From the NCBI GenBank assembly GCA_947561395.2, contig OX387190.1:11588858-11652857 (forward strand): 64,000 nucleotides of DNA. Reading direction: 5' to 3'. This document shows, in pieces, positions 34,226 through 44,635 of this stretch. A program made the translations under genes and the position numbers. The notes beneath the pieces were generated by a model. The model had not been told where the DNA came from. It did not search any database and was given only the letters and a program-made list of their open reading frames with translations. This DNA comes from Buxus sempervirens (lineage: Eukaryota; Streptophyta; Magnoliopsida; Buxales; Buxaceae). How positions within the stretch are numbered: the first letter of the stretch is position 1; each line of letters begins with the position of its first letter.

Positions 34226-36770
34226 TCATTGCAAAGCATTGAAATTCTTCACAAAGTATTGAAGAGTAGGATCTTCTAGAAAATATACCCGCAATAGCTG
34301 TGTGTAAGTACCAGGTTGTTGGAATGGAGACAAAATTGCATATTCAGCCATAGGATATGTTCTCGATTGCATTCCCGTCACCACTCCATCTGTTCGAAAC
34401 TGATGAGAGGCCTGTGGAATAGATAAAATTCATAAAAAATCAGAAAATCCCCCATAAAACCCTAAACATGATATGATAAAACAAATACATTAGTATGAGG
34501 TAAGTATTATACCATTGTCTCACTCCATCCAGAGCTTTGACTTGCATATTGTGTTTGTGGTGGAGTTTGAGTCTGAATTGTATTTGCTGTTTGAGTTGGT
34601 ATGTCATGGTTCCTCTTCCTCTTTGGAGCCCTTTCTGAAAAATGTTTTGGTCGACGTCCACTATGACCTCGACCCGGCTTCCTCTTCAATCCAGAACGGT
34701 GATTTGAATATTTTCAAATAAATTCTCTCCTTCATTCCCATCCACTGTGTTCGGAGGTTTGTTCTTCAGCACATTTCCAACTTCGGTCATTAAAATGGCC
34801 AGGCCATTCGCAGCACATTCATATGCCTCGAAAGTTTCGGCAGCAATTGCTGATAATTTAACGGCATTATGGCAAAGTTCTCTGTACCGTTTAACCATGG
34901 ACAGCTTTGCCACTTCCTCATCTGACATACGACTATAACTTGGGCTAAAACCCTTTTCATCCTTTGTCCACCGCTTTAATATGTATTGACTTGGGATCCT
35001 CTTAATATTTCGCATGTCAAGTACTTTGAGTGCATGGCTACACAAAATCCCAACAAATTCAAACTTACGGCAACTGCATTTCAACATATCATCATCAGTG
35101 TTAACTGTAACAACATGCCCTCGAGGATTATCAAATAAGCTAACTTTATAGATTTTGGATATCTCAGTATGTGAAGTCTCATTAACAACAAGATTCTGAG
35201 CTTTTGCATATTCCGATTGAAAAATCTCAAACAGCTTCGGTGTGTATACCTCCCTTGCATGCTTTAATATGATGATTTCCGCCATCATTCTTGGAATACG
35301 CTGGCTCATATTATAATTGTCTTCCTGTTCCTTGTAACGGATATCATCCAAAAGCCTTGAAAAATGCTGGAAAAAACACGAGACGTCCATGTTGTATTTC
35401 GTGTATTTCTTTAACCGGCTGTTGAAGCTTTCACTCAGTTGGGTGCTCTTCATGTCAGCACAAAATGTAGTTCTTCCATATACAAGGGCCCATTTCTCCT
35501 TTATCTTAAATATGCCCTTCAGCCACTCATTGTCTTGGAGATCGTATTTTTGAATCATTGCATCCCACGCTTTCAAGAACTCAGCCTCTTCCTCGTAATC
35601 ATATATACACCGATTGAAATCAGATGAAAAGGAGGTTCTCGTTTGGAATACGTGACCGAGATGCTTCAATGAATTTTGGTGCAAATGCCATACACACAAC
35701 CGATGATAGGTGTTCGGCAAAACAAAAGCAATTGCAGCTGACATAGCTGCATCTTGGTCTGTCAAGATGGTAACTGGCCTTTTCCCATTCATTGCCTTTA
35801 TAAATGTTTCAAACAACCAAACAAAGGATGCCTTCGTCTCATCATAAAGCATTGCGGCTCCGAACACTACCATTCGTCTGTGATGGTTGACTCCAACCAA
35901 TGGTGCAAATGGCCTTTGAGCTTCATTTGTCCTATAAGTTGTATCAAAACAAACGACATCTTCAAAATTATTGTAGTCTTCTTGCATCTTCCGATCAGCC
36001 CAGAAAAAGTTTGTTATTTCATTGTTCTCATCAACTTGTACAGCATAAAAGAAAGACGGATCGTCAATCAGTTGTCCTTCAAAATAAATTAATAACCTTG
36101 ATCCGTCTCCTACTTTCATTGCTCTCCATTTGTCACGCATCTAGTTCTTATGGTCAATAGGTAGGAAGCCCAAATTCTCTCTTCCGCCGGCTTCTCTACC
36201 CATGAACTCAAAAGCATGCTTTGGTCGTATGCCACTGCTTTCTGCTAATACAATTTCTGCTAATTGCACCTCTGTAACTTTCCTCTGTGAAGGTAGCATG
36301 TGGGCCTTACTTGGGGTAACAACCTCATGATTATGCTCGTCCTCAAAGCTTGCTACAAAATACATGCCATTGTCTTGAGCTTTCACAGTCATGTGTGCCA
36401 AACAACCCGTACGTGTTTCCTTTCTGGGGTTCTTCACATCTTTATCCCGTTTGTCTGTTCCCTTCTTCCCTTCTTTATAGCAACAAAACTTCCTACACAA
36501 CTCCTTACCATCTTTCCGACTTTTCCATCTCGTACTCTTTCGAATACTGAAGCCCTTCTGTGCTGCATAAGCATTGTAAAATCTATACGCTTCATCGGTA
36601 GATGGGAACTCCATTCCCACGGATGGCCTAAAATTTTGAGTATGCCCTTCGCCGTCATCGAACCTTAGTGCTCTTACAACTCTAGGCACTGTATTTATAT
36701 CCGCTATATCATCACTGACCTCATCTCCACTTAATTGCTCACTTCCACTTGTAGAAATGACTTGCTCCAT
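34226..36770 (-). pseudogene. FAR1/MURA-type Mutator transposase, one in-frame TAG and a late frameshift
   Basis: The protein begins MEQVISTSGSEQ (36770). It has a FAR1-type DNA-binding region (about residues 45-145) with a zinc-ligand pattern ending FEDEHNHEV. The MULE transposase domain has its acidic residues in VVCFDTTYRTN, ILTDQDAAM and the STQLSESFNSRLK segment. A SWIM zinc finger (CSCRKFEFVGILCSHALK) follows, then a basic tail KRKPGRGHSGRRPKHFSE. Exon 1 spans 36770-34513; exon 2 is 34411-34226, ending in TGA. TAG at 36141-36143 interrupts the frame between residues 209 and 211 (DHKN then MRDKWRAMK). A one-base shift near 34690-34705 moves the basic tail to another frame. Transcription runs from the right end inwards, as usual for a mudrA gene near its terminus. 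Without these two changes it would be of family length. Confidence 0.9.
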
Positions 36771-37990
36771 TTGTCCCTACAACATAAAACGGATATTTGA
36801 CTTAGAATATCATACTAATAACAATATATAGTACCCATGAACATCACAAGGTAACCATTCTCTTCAACCATGTGCCAAGTTGGTGTATTTTGAGGGCTTA
36901 TTACAAAACTTGAGTACGTCGGAATAATTTCTTAGTACCTAGACACATGGTACCTACAAATTATTTTTACGGTACGCCAACGGTACGAAGGTGGTACATA
37001 AGTTTTAGACCTTCTTCATTTCCATAGGTTTGGTTAAAATAAGATAGAATATACTGGCAAAAAATAAAGTAAAAAAAAAGACAAAACATGTCTGCGCGAT
37101 TAGCCCAGAGATTAATCGTGAGATCCGCGATTAGAATTTTAAGACACGGATTTTCCACGATTAGTATCCACGACTAATCGCCCAGTCGAGATTATGTCTC
37201 GCGATTAATCTCAAGATTAATCGCGACCTTCCCGATTAACTTTCCAGAGAACATGAAGTCTCTCATCACGATTAAATCCCAGGATTAATTGGCGCCAGGC
37301 GATTTGGGATACCTACAAAAATTTCTTGGGTACCTATGCCTTATTTTGGGGATACCTAACGATTAATTGGGGGTACCTAGGGCATTATTGGAGGTTTTTT
37401 GGTTGGTACCTAAGGCTTGTTCGGGGGTGGTAATGGCTTATTTGACAGCTGTTTATTTCTGGGCGTACCTAAGGTTATTTTGGGGGTGCTTCATTGTTCA
37501 TTTCGGGGGTACCAAATTCTTATTTGACTAGCCTTTTTGTGTGGGTAATGAGTGCTTAATGGGGTTACCCAAGGCTTATTTGGGAGCGTTTTTTTTATAG
37601 GTACCTAAGGGTTGTCCTTGGGTGTACTTATGGCTAAATATGCGTGTACCTGAAGATTAACGTGTACCTTAGGCTTAATTGGGGCTACCTACGACTTAAG
37701 TACACCCAACATGCGGCTTACTTCGGTAGGTACCTATTACTTAATTGGTTGAATCGTAATTACAAATTTATTATCTCCCTTTACTTCTGATTTTTTTTTA
37801 GTACCCCAGGTGTATCATTGAGGATACCACATAGTACCCTGTCGATGTGTGGCGGCGCGGCATTGTTCGCCCGACCATCATTTGAATTTATTTAAGGTTC
37901 CACCATCTTCGGGGGTTGACATTAATGGAAAAAGCCAAAAATCTGTTTATGTACCTGGTTTAGATTGGTTGTTGGAGTCTTAAATAGAAA
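36771..37990. repeat. MULE repeat cassette 9 next to the right terminus
   Basis: 36900-36990 carries GGTACGCCAACGG-like units. 37090-37300 is a dense cluster of CGATTAATCG-type sequences (GCGATTAGCCC, ATTAATCGTG, CGCGATTAATCTC, TCACGATTAAATC). 37310-37740 holds GGTACCTAAGGCTTATTTGG-type units. This mirrors cassette 1 at the other end in content. Confidence 0.85.
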
Positions 37991-38184
37991 CAAATAATGG
38001 TGGAGTGAGTGGTGGTCCCTTCTTCTTTAACACTTGGAAGTGGAACTGTGGTAGCTGCCTTCCTTTTCTTCGAACAGAGAGTAAAGACAGCACCTTTCCC
38101 GCCAATGTCGGAGTAAACATAGAAATGTCTGAGTAAGAACAGAGAAAGTTCGGACGTGGACAAGATTATAAGTTAAATAATATA

Positions 38185-38361
38185 AATGTTTCGCGTGTTT
38201 TCGTCTTGCCGAGGAGACAGCCGAGTAGAATTTTAATACTTTTTTAAGTATTGCGCTCAAAATTACTATTATAACCTTCGCTTATTCTGGTCCATTGGAT
38301 TGCGCTTCACAAACGATGTTTTTGCTTCACAGAGGATGCGCTTCACAGAGGATCCGAGCGC
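38185..38361 (-). repeat. Right terminal inverted repeat of the giant MULE
   Basis: It is the reverse complement of 18151 to about 18340, roughly 80 percent identical by eye. The same tandem motif (GCTTCACAGAGGAT) sits at its outer end. Confidence 0.93.
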
Positions 38362-38370
38362 TATGCTTGC
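38362..38370. other. Right target-site duplication of the giant MULE
   Basis: TATGCTTGC, identical to 18142-18150. Confidence 0.95.
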
Positions 38371-39728
38371 ATGCTTGAATTGATTCCATTGGGTTTGGCC
38401 CAATTTCATTTTATCTTTTATTTCACCCGGTGATGTGTGTATGATTCGGTTGGAAGGCCACCGGTCCAGTTTCAACTTTTGCGAAAGGCCAAGTCCATTT
38501 GGAAGTTCGGTTTAGCCCGAGCCTTCCTTTGATTAATTCGGATTCTTTTCAACAGATCATGCCGGCAGGGGTTTGCTTTTTATATGTTTCGAAGCCAACC
38601 ATCTTCCCAGGCTGGCCGCATTGGTTTTTCTTTCTGCAGCCTGGAAGGCCTGATTTTTTTTTTTTTTTTATTTCTGTGGAACCTTTGGGTCTCTCATTAG
38701 TGAGTAGGATTTTACCAATTAGTTCCAAACCTTGACACTGAAACTCCTTGAGCTCCTTAATAGCGACTTTTGGAGCTTCTTTTCAAATGTTCCAAGTAGG
38801 GAAGGGCTAGTATTGTGGGGCTTCTTGATATCCAATGAAAGTTAGATTAGGTTAAATGAGCTTTGAATCATGGAAGTCGAAGAAACATTAATGGGGAGAG
38901 AATCTATGCGATCTCATGATTAATGGCCACATATTATAGATTAATAATCTCCAGTCAAAAAATCAGAAACTATGGTTCATGAAGACTGATGGTGGAACTC
39001 GCGATTAATCATCAGATTAATTATGAATTTCTCGATTAATTGCCAAACTAATCCTGAGAAAACCTTCAAAAGTGAGGTCGTCGGTTTTATCGCCACACCT
39101 TGATCTAATCACGATTAATCGTGAAATACAGTTTGCATAGTTCACAAACTCTGTCACTTAGCACTATACACTAACACCATTATTTATATACTTTGCACTA
39201 TACACTAACACCATTATTTATATGAAAGATATTTTAGTAAATGTTCATTTACTTAAGTCTTTACATGAAAATAAGATTTATCCCCCCATTTTAATTTCTT
39301 CGGGACCTAATTACTTCACAACAAAAAGTCAAATTTATAATGTGATATCTGATGTGTCTCCACAATTATCTTTCCCATGGCTGCTCTTTTCAACTGTACA
39401 TTTCACCTTAAAATTGAGCAAAATGTAACCTGTAAGCATATACATCAAGAGTGAGACACCCTCTCTTGCTGAAGCTTTTCATCTATGGGATCAGATGGCA
39501 GTTCTTTTGTAACTTTAGTAGCATTTACATTCTCTTTGCTCACTTTTGCCACAAGTTTTTTAGGTATGTTTGTGCGCACGTTAGGACGCACACGATAGGG
39601 TCACGGCAGCATCGGGGTTTGTAGTCACCACTACTTGAAAGGGTGCAAGTAGATGCTTGGTTTAATTTGGCTTGGTCTGTTATCAGAGATTTAGGTAAAA
39701 AAAAACACGATTGTGAACCTGGAAAGTC
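38371..39728. other. Region between the MULE and the retrotransposon
   Basis: No convincing gene. A cluster of CGATTAATC-type sequences at 38925-39130 (GCGATTAATCATC, CTCGATTAATTGCC, CACGATTAATCGTG) resembles the cores inside the MULE although it lies outside its boundary. A 33-bp tandem duplication, GCACTATACACTAACACC then ATTATTTATA, sits at about 39158-39222. Confidence 0.6.
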
Positions 39729-42218
39729 TGTAGACACCCTAGTTTACCTCATCTTAAGAAGGATTCCCTAGTCATCCGGTCTAGACTGGGTTCAACTCGG
39801 CTCACTTTTAACTTACTCCAGCATGCTTTATTTTATACCATTTTGGGGGCTTCAATGGGTTTAGTCCCTTTTATTTATTTTTAGAAACTTAAGAATCCTA
39901 CAAAATAGAAGCAACCTAAGCAAAATAAAATATTCATGAGTTAAATCATGGAAAACTAACTAATAAGAGAAACATGGTATTAGCAAAATAAGTAAAGGCA
40001 TACATTAAAACAAGCATCGTAATAGACATAATATTCACACATAAAACAAACAAAATTTCATGGAATAAAGAATGATATTAACAAAGTAAGCAAACTAATA
40101 AAAGAAACATGGAACAATAAAAGTAGAAGCAACATAACTAAAACAATACTAAATCATAAAATAAAGAGAACCTAAACTATTCATGAGCTAAAGCTTGACA
40201 AGCTGATAATAAAATAAAAATCTAAAAAAAAGAACTTACCAATATTGCACGAAATAATAAAATAAAGTTAAGCTTGAAATGAAAAGAAACTAGAACATGC
40301 AAAAGCTACATTACAATGTAAAATAAAAAATAAAAAATAAAAAATCCTCAAATGCACATAAAGTCACAGACCTAAAATCTTAATGAAATAATGGCCCTAA
40401 AAAAAACTGAAACAAGACATGCTGTGAGACATGGGAAAAAATCAATTCATTGACTGACTGATCATCACGCGGGATTGGTTAAAAACATAGAGTCGCCACC
40501 ATTCTGTTTAGGTGTAAATGGGCACCAAAATATCAAATAAGCTCAAAAAGGCAAATTTAGGGTAAAAATAACCCTCCTAAAAAAACAACCAGAGATGGGT
40601 AAGGGGATTAGGTTATGAACAGGGGAAGGTGTTAGGCACTTCTATTAATCCACACAAGGTGGTTGCCATGCATTGTTCATGTTAAAATAAAGGAAAAAGG
40701 CTTGATATAAAAATCATGAAAAATCACAAAAAAAGACAAAAATGTATGGTTTTTTCATACGAATAGCCTGATTGATCTAGAACTTTCAAATATGATCATA
40801 CCATTCCTAGGGTTTCATTATTAAAACAAAATTGAGATAAAATCAATTTAAAGTGAAAACTTCAAAATCTGGTTTCAAGTTAAATTCTAGAAATCTAGAA
40901 AAATATGATTTTTATAAAATATTGCAAAATTGAACTCGAACATTCCAGGACATAGATATAGCCCAAATTTCACATTAAATTAAAAAATCAAAACCAAAAA
41001 TACCCACATTGATGAAGAACATCAAAAGGGGGGAACTTAGACCGTAGGGTCTTCTCTCAATAATGAAAAACGATTTAAAATTCATATCATGAAACCCTAG
41101 AAGTTATTTTCAGGCTTCTGGATCCAGATCTACCATATTGATCATGATAGATCTAGGATCTTAGCATAATATCACAAAAATCACGAAAACAGTGCTGTAA
41201 ATGCAAAAGTGATGAAAATCTCAATTTTTGGAGAAAAAGAGGATTTCATGCTATAAACATCATAATCATCATAGATTCATTCATATTCAACATAAAAACC
41301 ATTAAACATGATCAGGATATCCAAAGCAGCCATATCTCACAAATTAGAGCACATGGGGGTCTACCCTACGGATCCACCTGTTCTCTTTTCCCCTAGCTCT
41401 CTCTTCACGTTTTACGGCTATAGAGGATTCTTGAGGTACTTGGAGATAGGTTTGGTGATACAAACACAATCAGAGGCCTTATTCTAGAAAAAAGGAGAAA
41501 ACAGATATGGGGTTCTATTCTAGGGATCCACCTGTTCCCCTTTCCCCTAGCTCTCTCTTCACGTTTTATGGCTAGAGAGACTCTTGAGGTACTTAGAGAC
41601 AAGTTTAGGAATACAGGTACAAAAGATGGCCTTATTCTACAGCAATAGAGAAGATCCTATTACTTCTAGAATTGAAGACAGAAAATAAAAAGGGAAAAGG
41701 ACTTACTTGGATTGAGCAAGCAGAGTAGCAGAGATTCCTTTCTTCTCTTGGAGCTCCTTGGACTTCAAATTTTCGTGGCCTTTTGCTTGAGGAAAAGCCC
41801 TCTATTTATAGGCAAACACAGGGGTATGGTTGGTCCAAGGTTTGGCAAGATAGAGTTTCAGTTTGAGTTAAACACAAAATCATGCCAATCCTTTATCCAC
41901 AAAGATATTTCGAACGAATAAAAGATATAATTCGCTCATTTAAAGGGATATTGGACTAAAGATAAGGCTCAGAAATCGAGAGACGAATAAAACTCGCACA
42001 AATCTAATGTGCCCGTAAATGATTTACGGTCCAATGGTGTCCGTATATGTATTACAGGTGCGGCATGCCCGTATATAAAATTCGGGGGCGCTTAGCCCGT
42101 AGATACAATACGGGCAAGGCTTAAATTATTGATTTTCATGCATTTTTGGCCTGTTTTAAATTCCAATTACATGTGTTCATAATTTTCTCATTTTGTAGTG
42201 CAATTTGGGGTGTCTACA
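39729..42218 (-). repeat. 3' LTR of the Tat-lineage element, about 2.49 kb
   Basis: The ends are short inverted repeats: TGTAGACACCC at 39729 and, on the other strand, TGTAGACACCCC at 42218. The polypurine tract adjoins the 42218 end. A TATA box (CCTATAAATAG on the minus strand) lies at about 41801-41812, followed by a probable leader. Conserved LTR words GAGTCGCCACC (40489) and GGGGAAGGTGTTAGGCAC (about 40621) are shared in modified form with the nested LTRs. Two near copies of a segment with CCCCTAGCTCTCTCTTCACG occur at about 41390 and 41548. The flanking 5 bp AAGTC (39724-39728) should recur at the far end of the element. Confidence 0.75.
42005..42118. repeat. CCCGTA...TACGGG palindrome array upstream of the LTR TATA box
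   Basis: Units such as GCCCGTAAATGATTTACGG, GTCCGTATATGTATTACAGG and GCCCGTAGATACAATACGGG follow one another. On the minus strand they lie about 190-310 bp upstream of the TATA box. Confidence 0.8.
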
Positions 42219-42236
42219 ACTGCCCCCTCTTTGCTG
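42219..42236 (-). promoter_or_regulatory. Polypurine tract of the retrotransposon
   Basis: Read on the minus strand, AGCAAAGAGGGGGCAGT abuts the LTR start TGTAGACACC. This is the expected primer for plus-strand DNA synthesis in LTR elements and fixes element orientation. Confidence 0.85.
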
Positions 42237-44009
42237 GTAATTGGAACCAATTACAAGCAGAGAGCAAAAAGACCCACCAATTGCACTTTTTGAGATCTTT
42301 GTCTAACTAATTGCATTTTGCAAGGATTAAATGGATGATTTTGGAAAGAGAATTTCATTGCGGAAGATTTGCTAAAAAGTCCCTAAGCTTAAGGGGCAAA
42401 TCCTCCTCTCTCCTCTCACTGAGGACTCGTGGCTATGAAGTGAGATTTGAGACAAAATTTTTAAACAAAAGTGGGTAAGGTGGCAATTCTTGCAACTTAC
42501 AACTAATATAGACATTGATCTCCTGAAAAGTGTGGAGAAAATAATAAAATATGCAATTTTCTGCTTCGCCCATATTTATATTACGGACAGATGTTGCCCG
42601 TAATTTGAACACGGGCGAAGTGGACCATATTACCTTCACGGGCGGCTCATGGCCCGTATTTCATTTATGGATTTTGCCTTTCTTCTTAACCGTGGCCGCG
42701 ACCTCTTCTTCATTTCTGCTCGTATTTCTGCCCTATTTTCTCTACGCCTGTATTCTTTCTTACTGTCTTCTTCTCAATCTCCACAGTGCTTCCCATCTTC
42801 TTCTTCCAATCTCCGACGACCACTGTTCTCCGGCAACCATTGTTCTCCGACAACTTCATTGTTGGCAATCGACCCTTCAACTTCTCCAGCGACGTCTTGT
42901 TTCTCCGATGATCACTCGCAACAGTAATCGACCGTGGACGACTTCTGTGAGTGACTTGATCTCTTGTTCTGAAAATTCGGGTGAGACCAAGCCTCAATTT
43001 TTCTTGCAAAGTTTCCATTCAGATAATCAGGTATGCCTTTATCTTTTGCTCTTGATCAAGCCAAGTCTCCAAATTGTTGGATCCTTCATCTGTAATGTGC
43101 ATTGTTTGTTTGTGAAAACTCCCAAATGTTCATGGTACATTGCTTGAATGTCCCATTTGGTAGCTACGATTTCTTCTGAATGCTTGAATTCTACTGCATT
43201 TGTCTTATTTTGATTCTTTTGCTTTGGCCGAAATTGATGTCATATGATTTTTCTATTTGGCCTAAGCTTGTTCATTCCTCTTGTCCCAAATGTTTTTCCT
43301 GTTTTGCCCAATGAAATGCTGACTTTGGATTGCTGTATCTGATCATTAGCTGGTATCGAACCCTTTATTTTGAGCATATGACTTATGATGATCTGATTTG
43401 TGACAGCTCCAATTTGCTCTTAAATTTTCTGTTTGCCTGTATAAACCTTGATTCTATTCTGCCTTTGCATACTATGCCATCTAACCTTCATGCTTTGCCT
43501 ATTTTCTCTATTTTGAACACATTAGTTCGAGTAGAACCTTTGCTGATGTTGAACACTTCACCCTAAATTTCCAATGTTACATTTCTCCTGCCACCCTAGT
43601 ATCCACACAAGTAGGCATGACCTTCCATCCTGAAACCAAATAAATTTAAATGGTTAGGTCTTTTTAGAAAATCCAAAAGAGAAAATTTAGATCAATTCTT
43701 AACACATATTATTATTATTATTATTATTTTTTCATATAAAAGGAATATACAGGAAGCCTAAACTTCCTATATATAAATTTTATATATTTTTCTTTTGATT
43801 AAAGCAAAGACAAGTAATTAAAACAATAAAATTTCTCAAAAATAAACTCCTCAGTTGACTTCTGATTTTGGTCGGGAGTTTCTGAAGCATTTTATTCTAT
43901 TTTCCATCTTTCTTTTTCCTGTAAATCAATTAAACTTGGTTAAAATGGAAATTAAGCAAATAAAAATTTTTAAATGAATAATTAACCATCTCCCTGATTT
44001 GAACCGTAG
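42237..44009. other. Spacer and putative promoter/leader of antisense gene 1
   Basis: 42560-42670 contains a CCCGTA-type palindrome array (GCCCGTAATTTGAACACGGGC) followed by TTTATGGATTTTGCC. A closely similar array and follow-up word precede antisense gene 2 at 52070-52215. No coding domain was recognised between 42670 and 44009; AT-rich runs and an (ATT)n tract at about 43709-43728 are present. Confidence 0.55.
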
Positions 44010-44635
44010 ATGGCCCGCCTTCGATCAGCTTCCAGGGATCCTGTAGATGAGCCTTCCTCCTCGAGGGTTAGGCGGGATCATGCTGATGTGGCCTTGTCTT
44101 CGAGGGCCGAGAGGGATTCTGATTCTGATATCCCAGATCTCCCTTATGGGAATTCGCGTGAGGCGACCCCAGAGGTATACTCTAACCTTTCTGAAATTTC
44201 ACATTCCTTCACAAAGTGCATCACCCTGATTCTTTCTTCTCTCCAATTGTTTCTTTAGCCGGCAGTTGAGGCTTCAGGCTGAGATAGGAGCCGTAGAGGG
44301 CGCCGCAGCGGAGGCAGAGATGGAGGCCATGATGAGGGCCGTAGAGGAGGCCGTGGCCGAGATGAGGCCAGGACCAGGGTTGAGGTCCTTGAGGAGGTGG
44401 CTGCCCAGATTAGGGATACTTATCTTTTGCATGGCTTGAGGACTCATCCCTCAGCGTGTATTAGAGTAGATATCCCTTTGGAGTATCCCATGTCTCATTA
44501 TCGTGGGAGCTGGGCTAGCTTTATTAGATTTATTGGAGATTGCAGTTCGACCTACCGTCAGGAGCTAGGCTTGTATGGCTTTGGCCTCTTCATCACCATT
44601 CCGGATGTACGCTTGGATCGGGCCCTTATTGCAGC

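Larger units (their letters stand above)
18151..38361 (-). mobile_element. Complete 20.2-kb Mutator-like element with four genes and repeat cassettes
   Basis: The first bases, GCGCTCGGATCCTCT, are mirrored at 38361, and the two ends align as inverted repeats for about 190 bp, more loosely for about 400 bp. Immediately outside both ends is the perfect 9-bp direct repeat TATGCTTGC (18142-18150 and 38362-38370), the target duplication expected for Mutator. Inside are a FAR1/MURA-type transposase gene at the right, a Ulp1-like protease gene at the left, and two plant-transposon-protein genes between. Ulp1-carrying MULEs are known in plants (Kaonashi in Arabidopsis, CUMULE in melon), so this is probably a relative. 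Its size and the dense internal repeat cassettes are exceptional in my experience of the family. All four genes carry disabling changes, so the copy is probably not autonomous now, but ends and duplication are well preserved. Confidence 0.95.

Noticed and set aside
18670..37740. Regularly spaced GGTACC units resembling a CRISPR-like or satellite array
   Set aside because: Units are degenerate, change orientation around cores, have no conserved repeat/spacer structure, and lie inside a plant transposon.
38499..38735. A 78-codon open frame beyond the MULE
   Set aside because: No recognisable domain, homopolymer T run inside, no neighbouring exons.
40423..42218. TGTGAGACATGG at 40423 as the outer edge of the 3' LTR
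   Set aside because: TGTAGACACCC at 39729 mirrors the other LTR end exactly and gives a length (2.49 kb) like the related LTRs.
42551..43147. Plus-strand open frame of 198 codons upstream of antisense gene 1
   Set aside because: Composition is Ser/Leu/Phe-rich from T/C-rich leader sequence with no domain. It is better read as promoter and untranslated leader.
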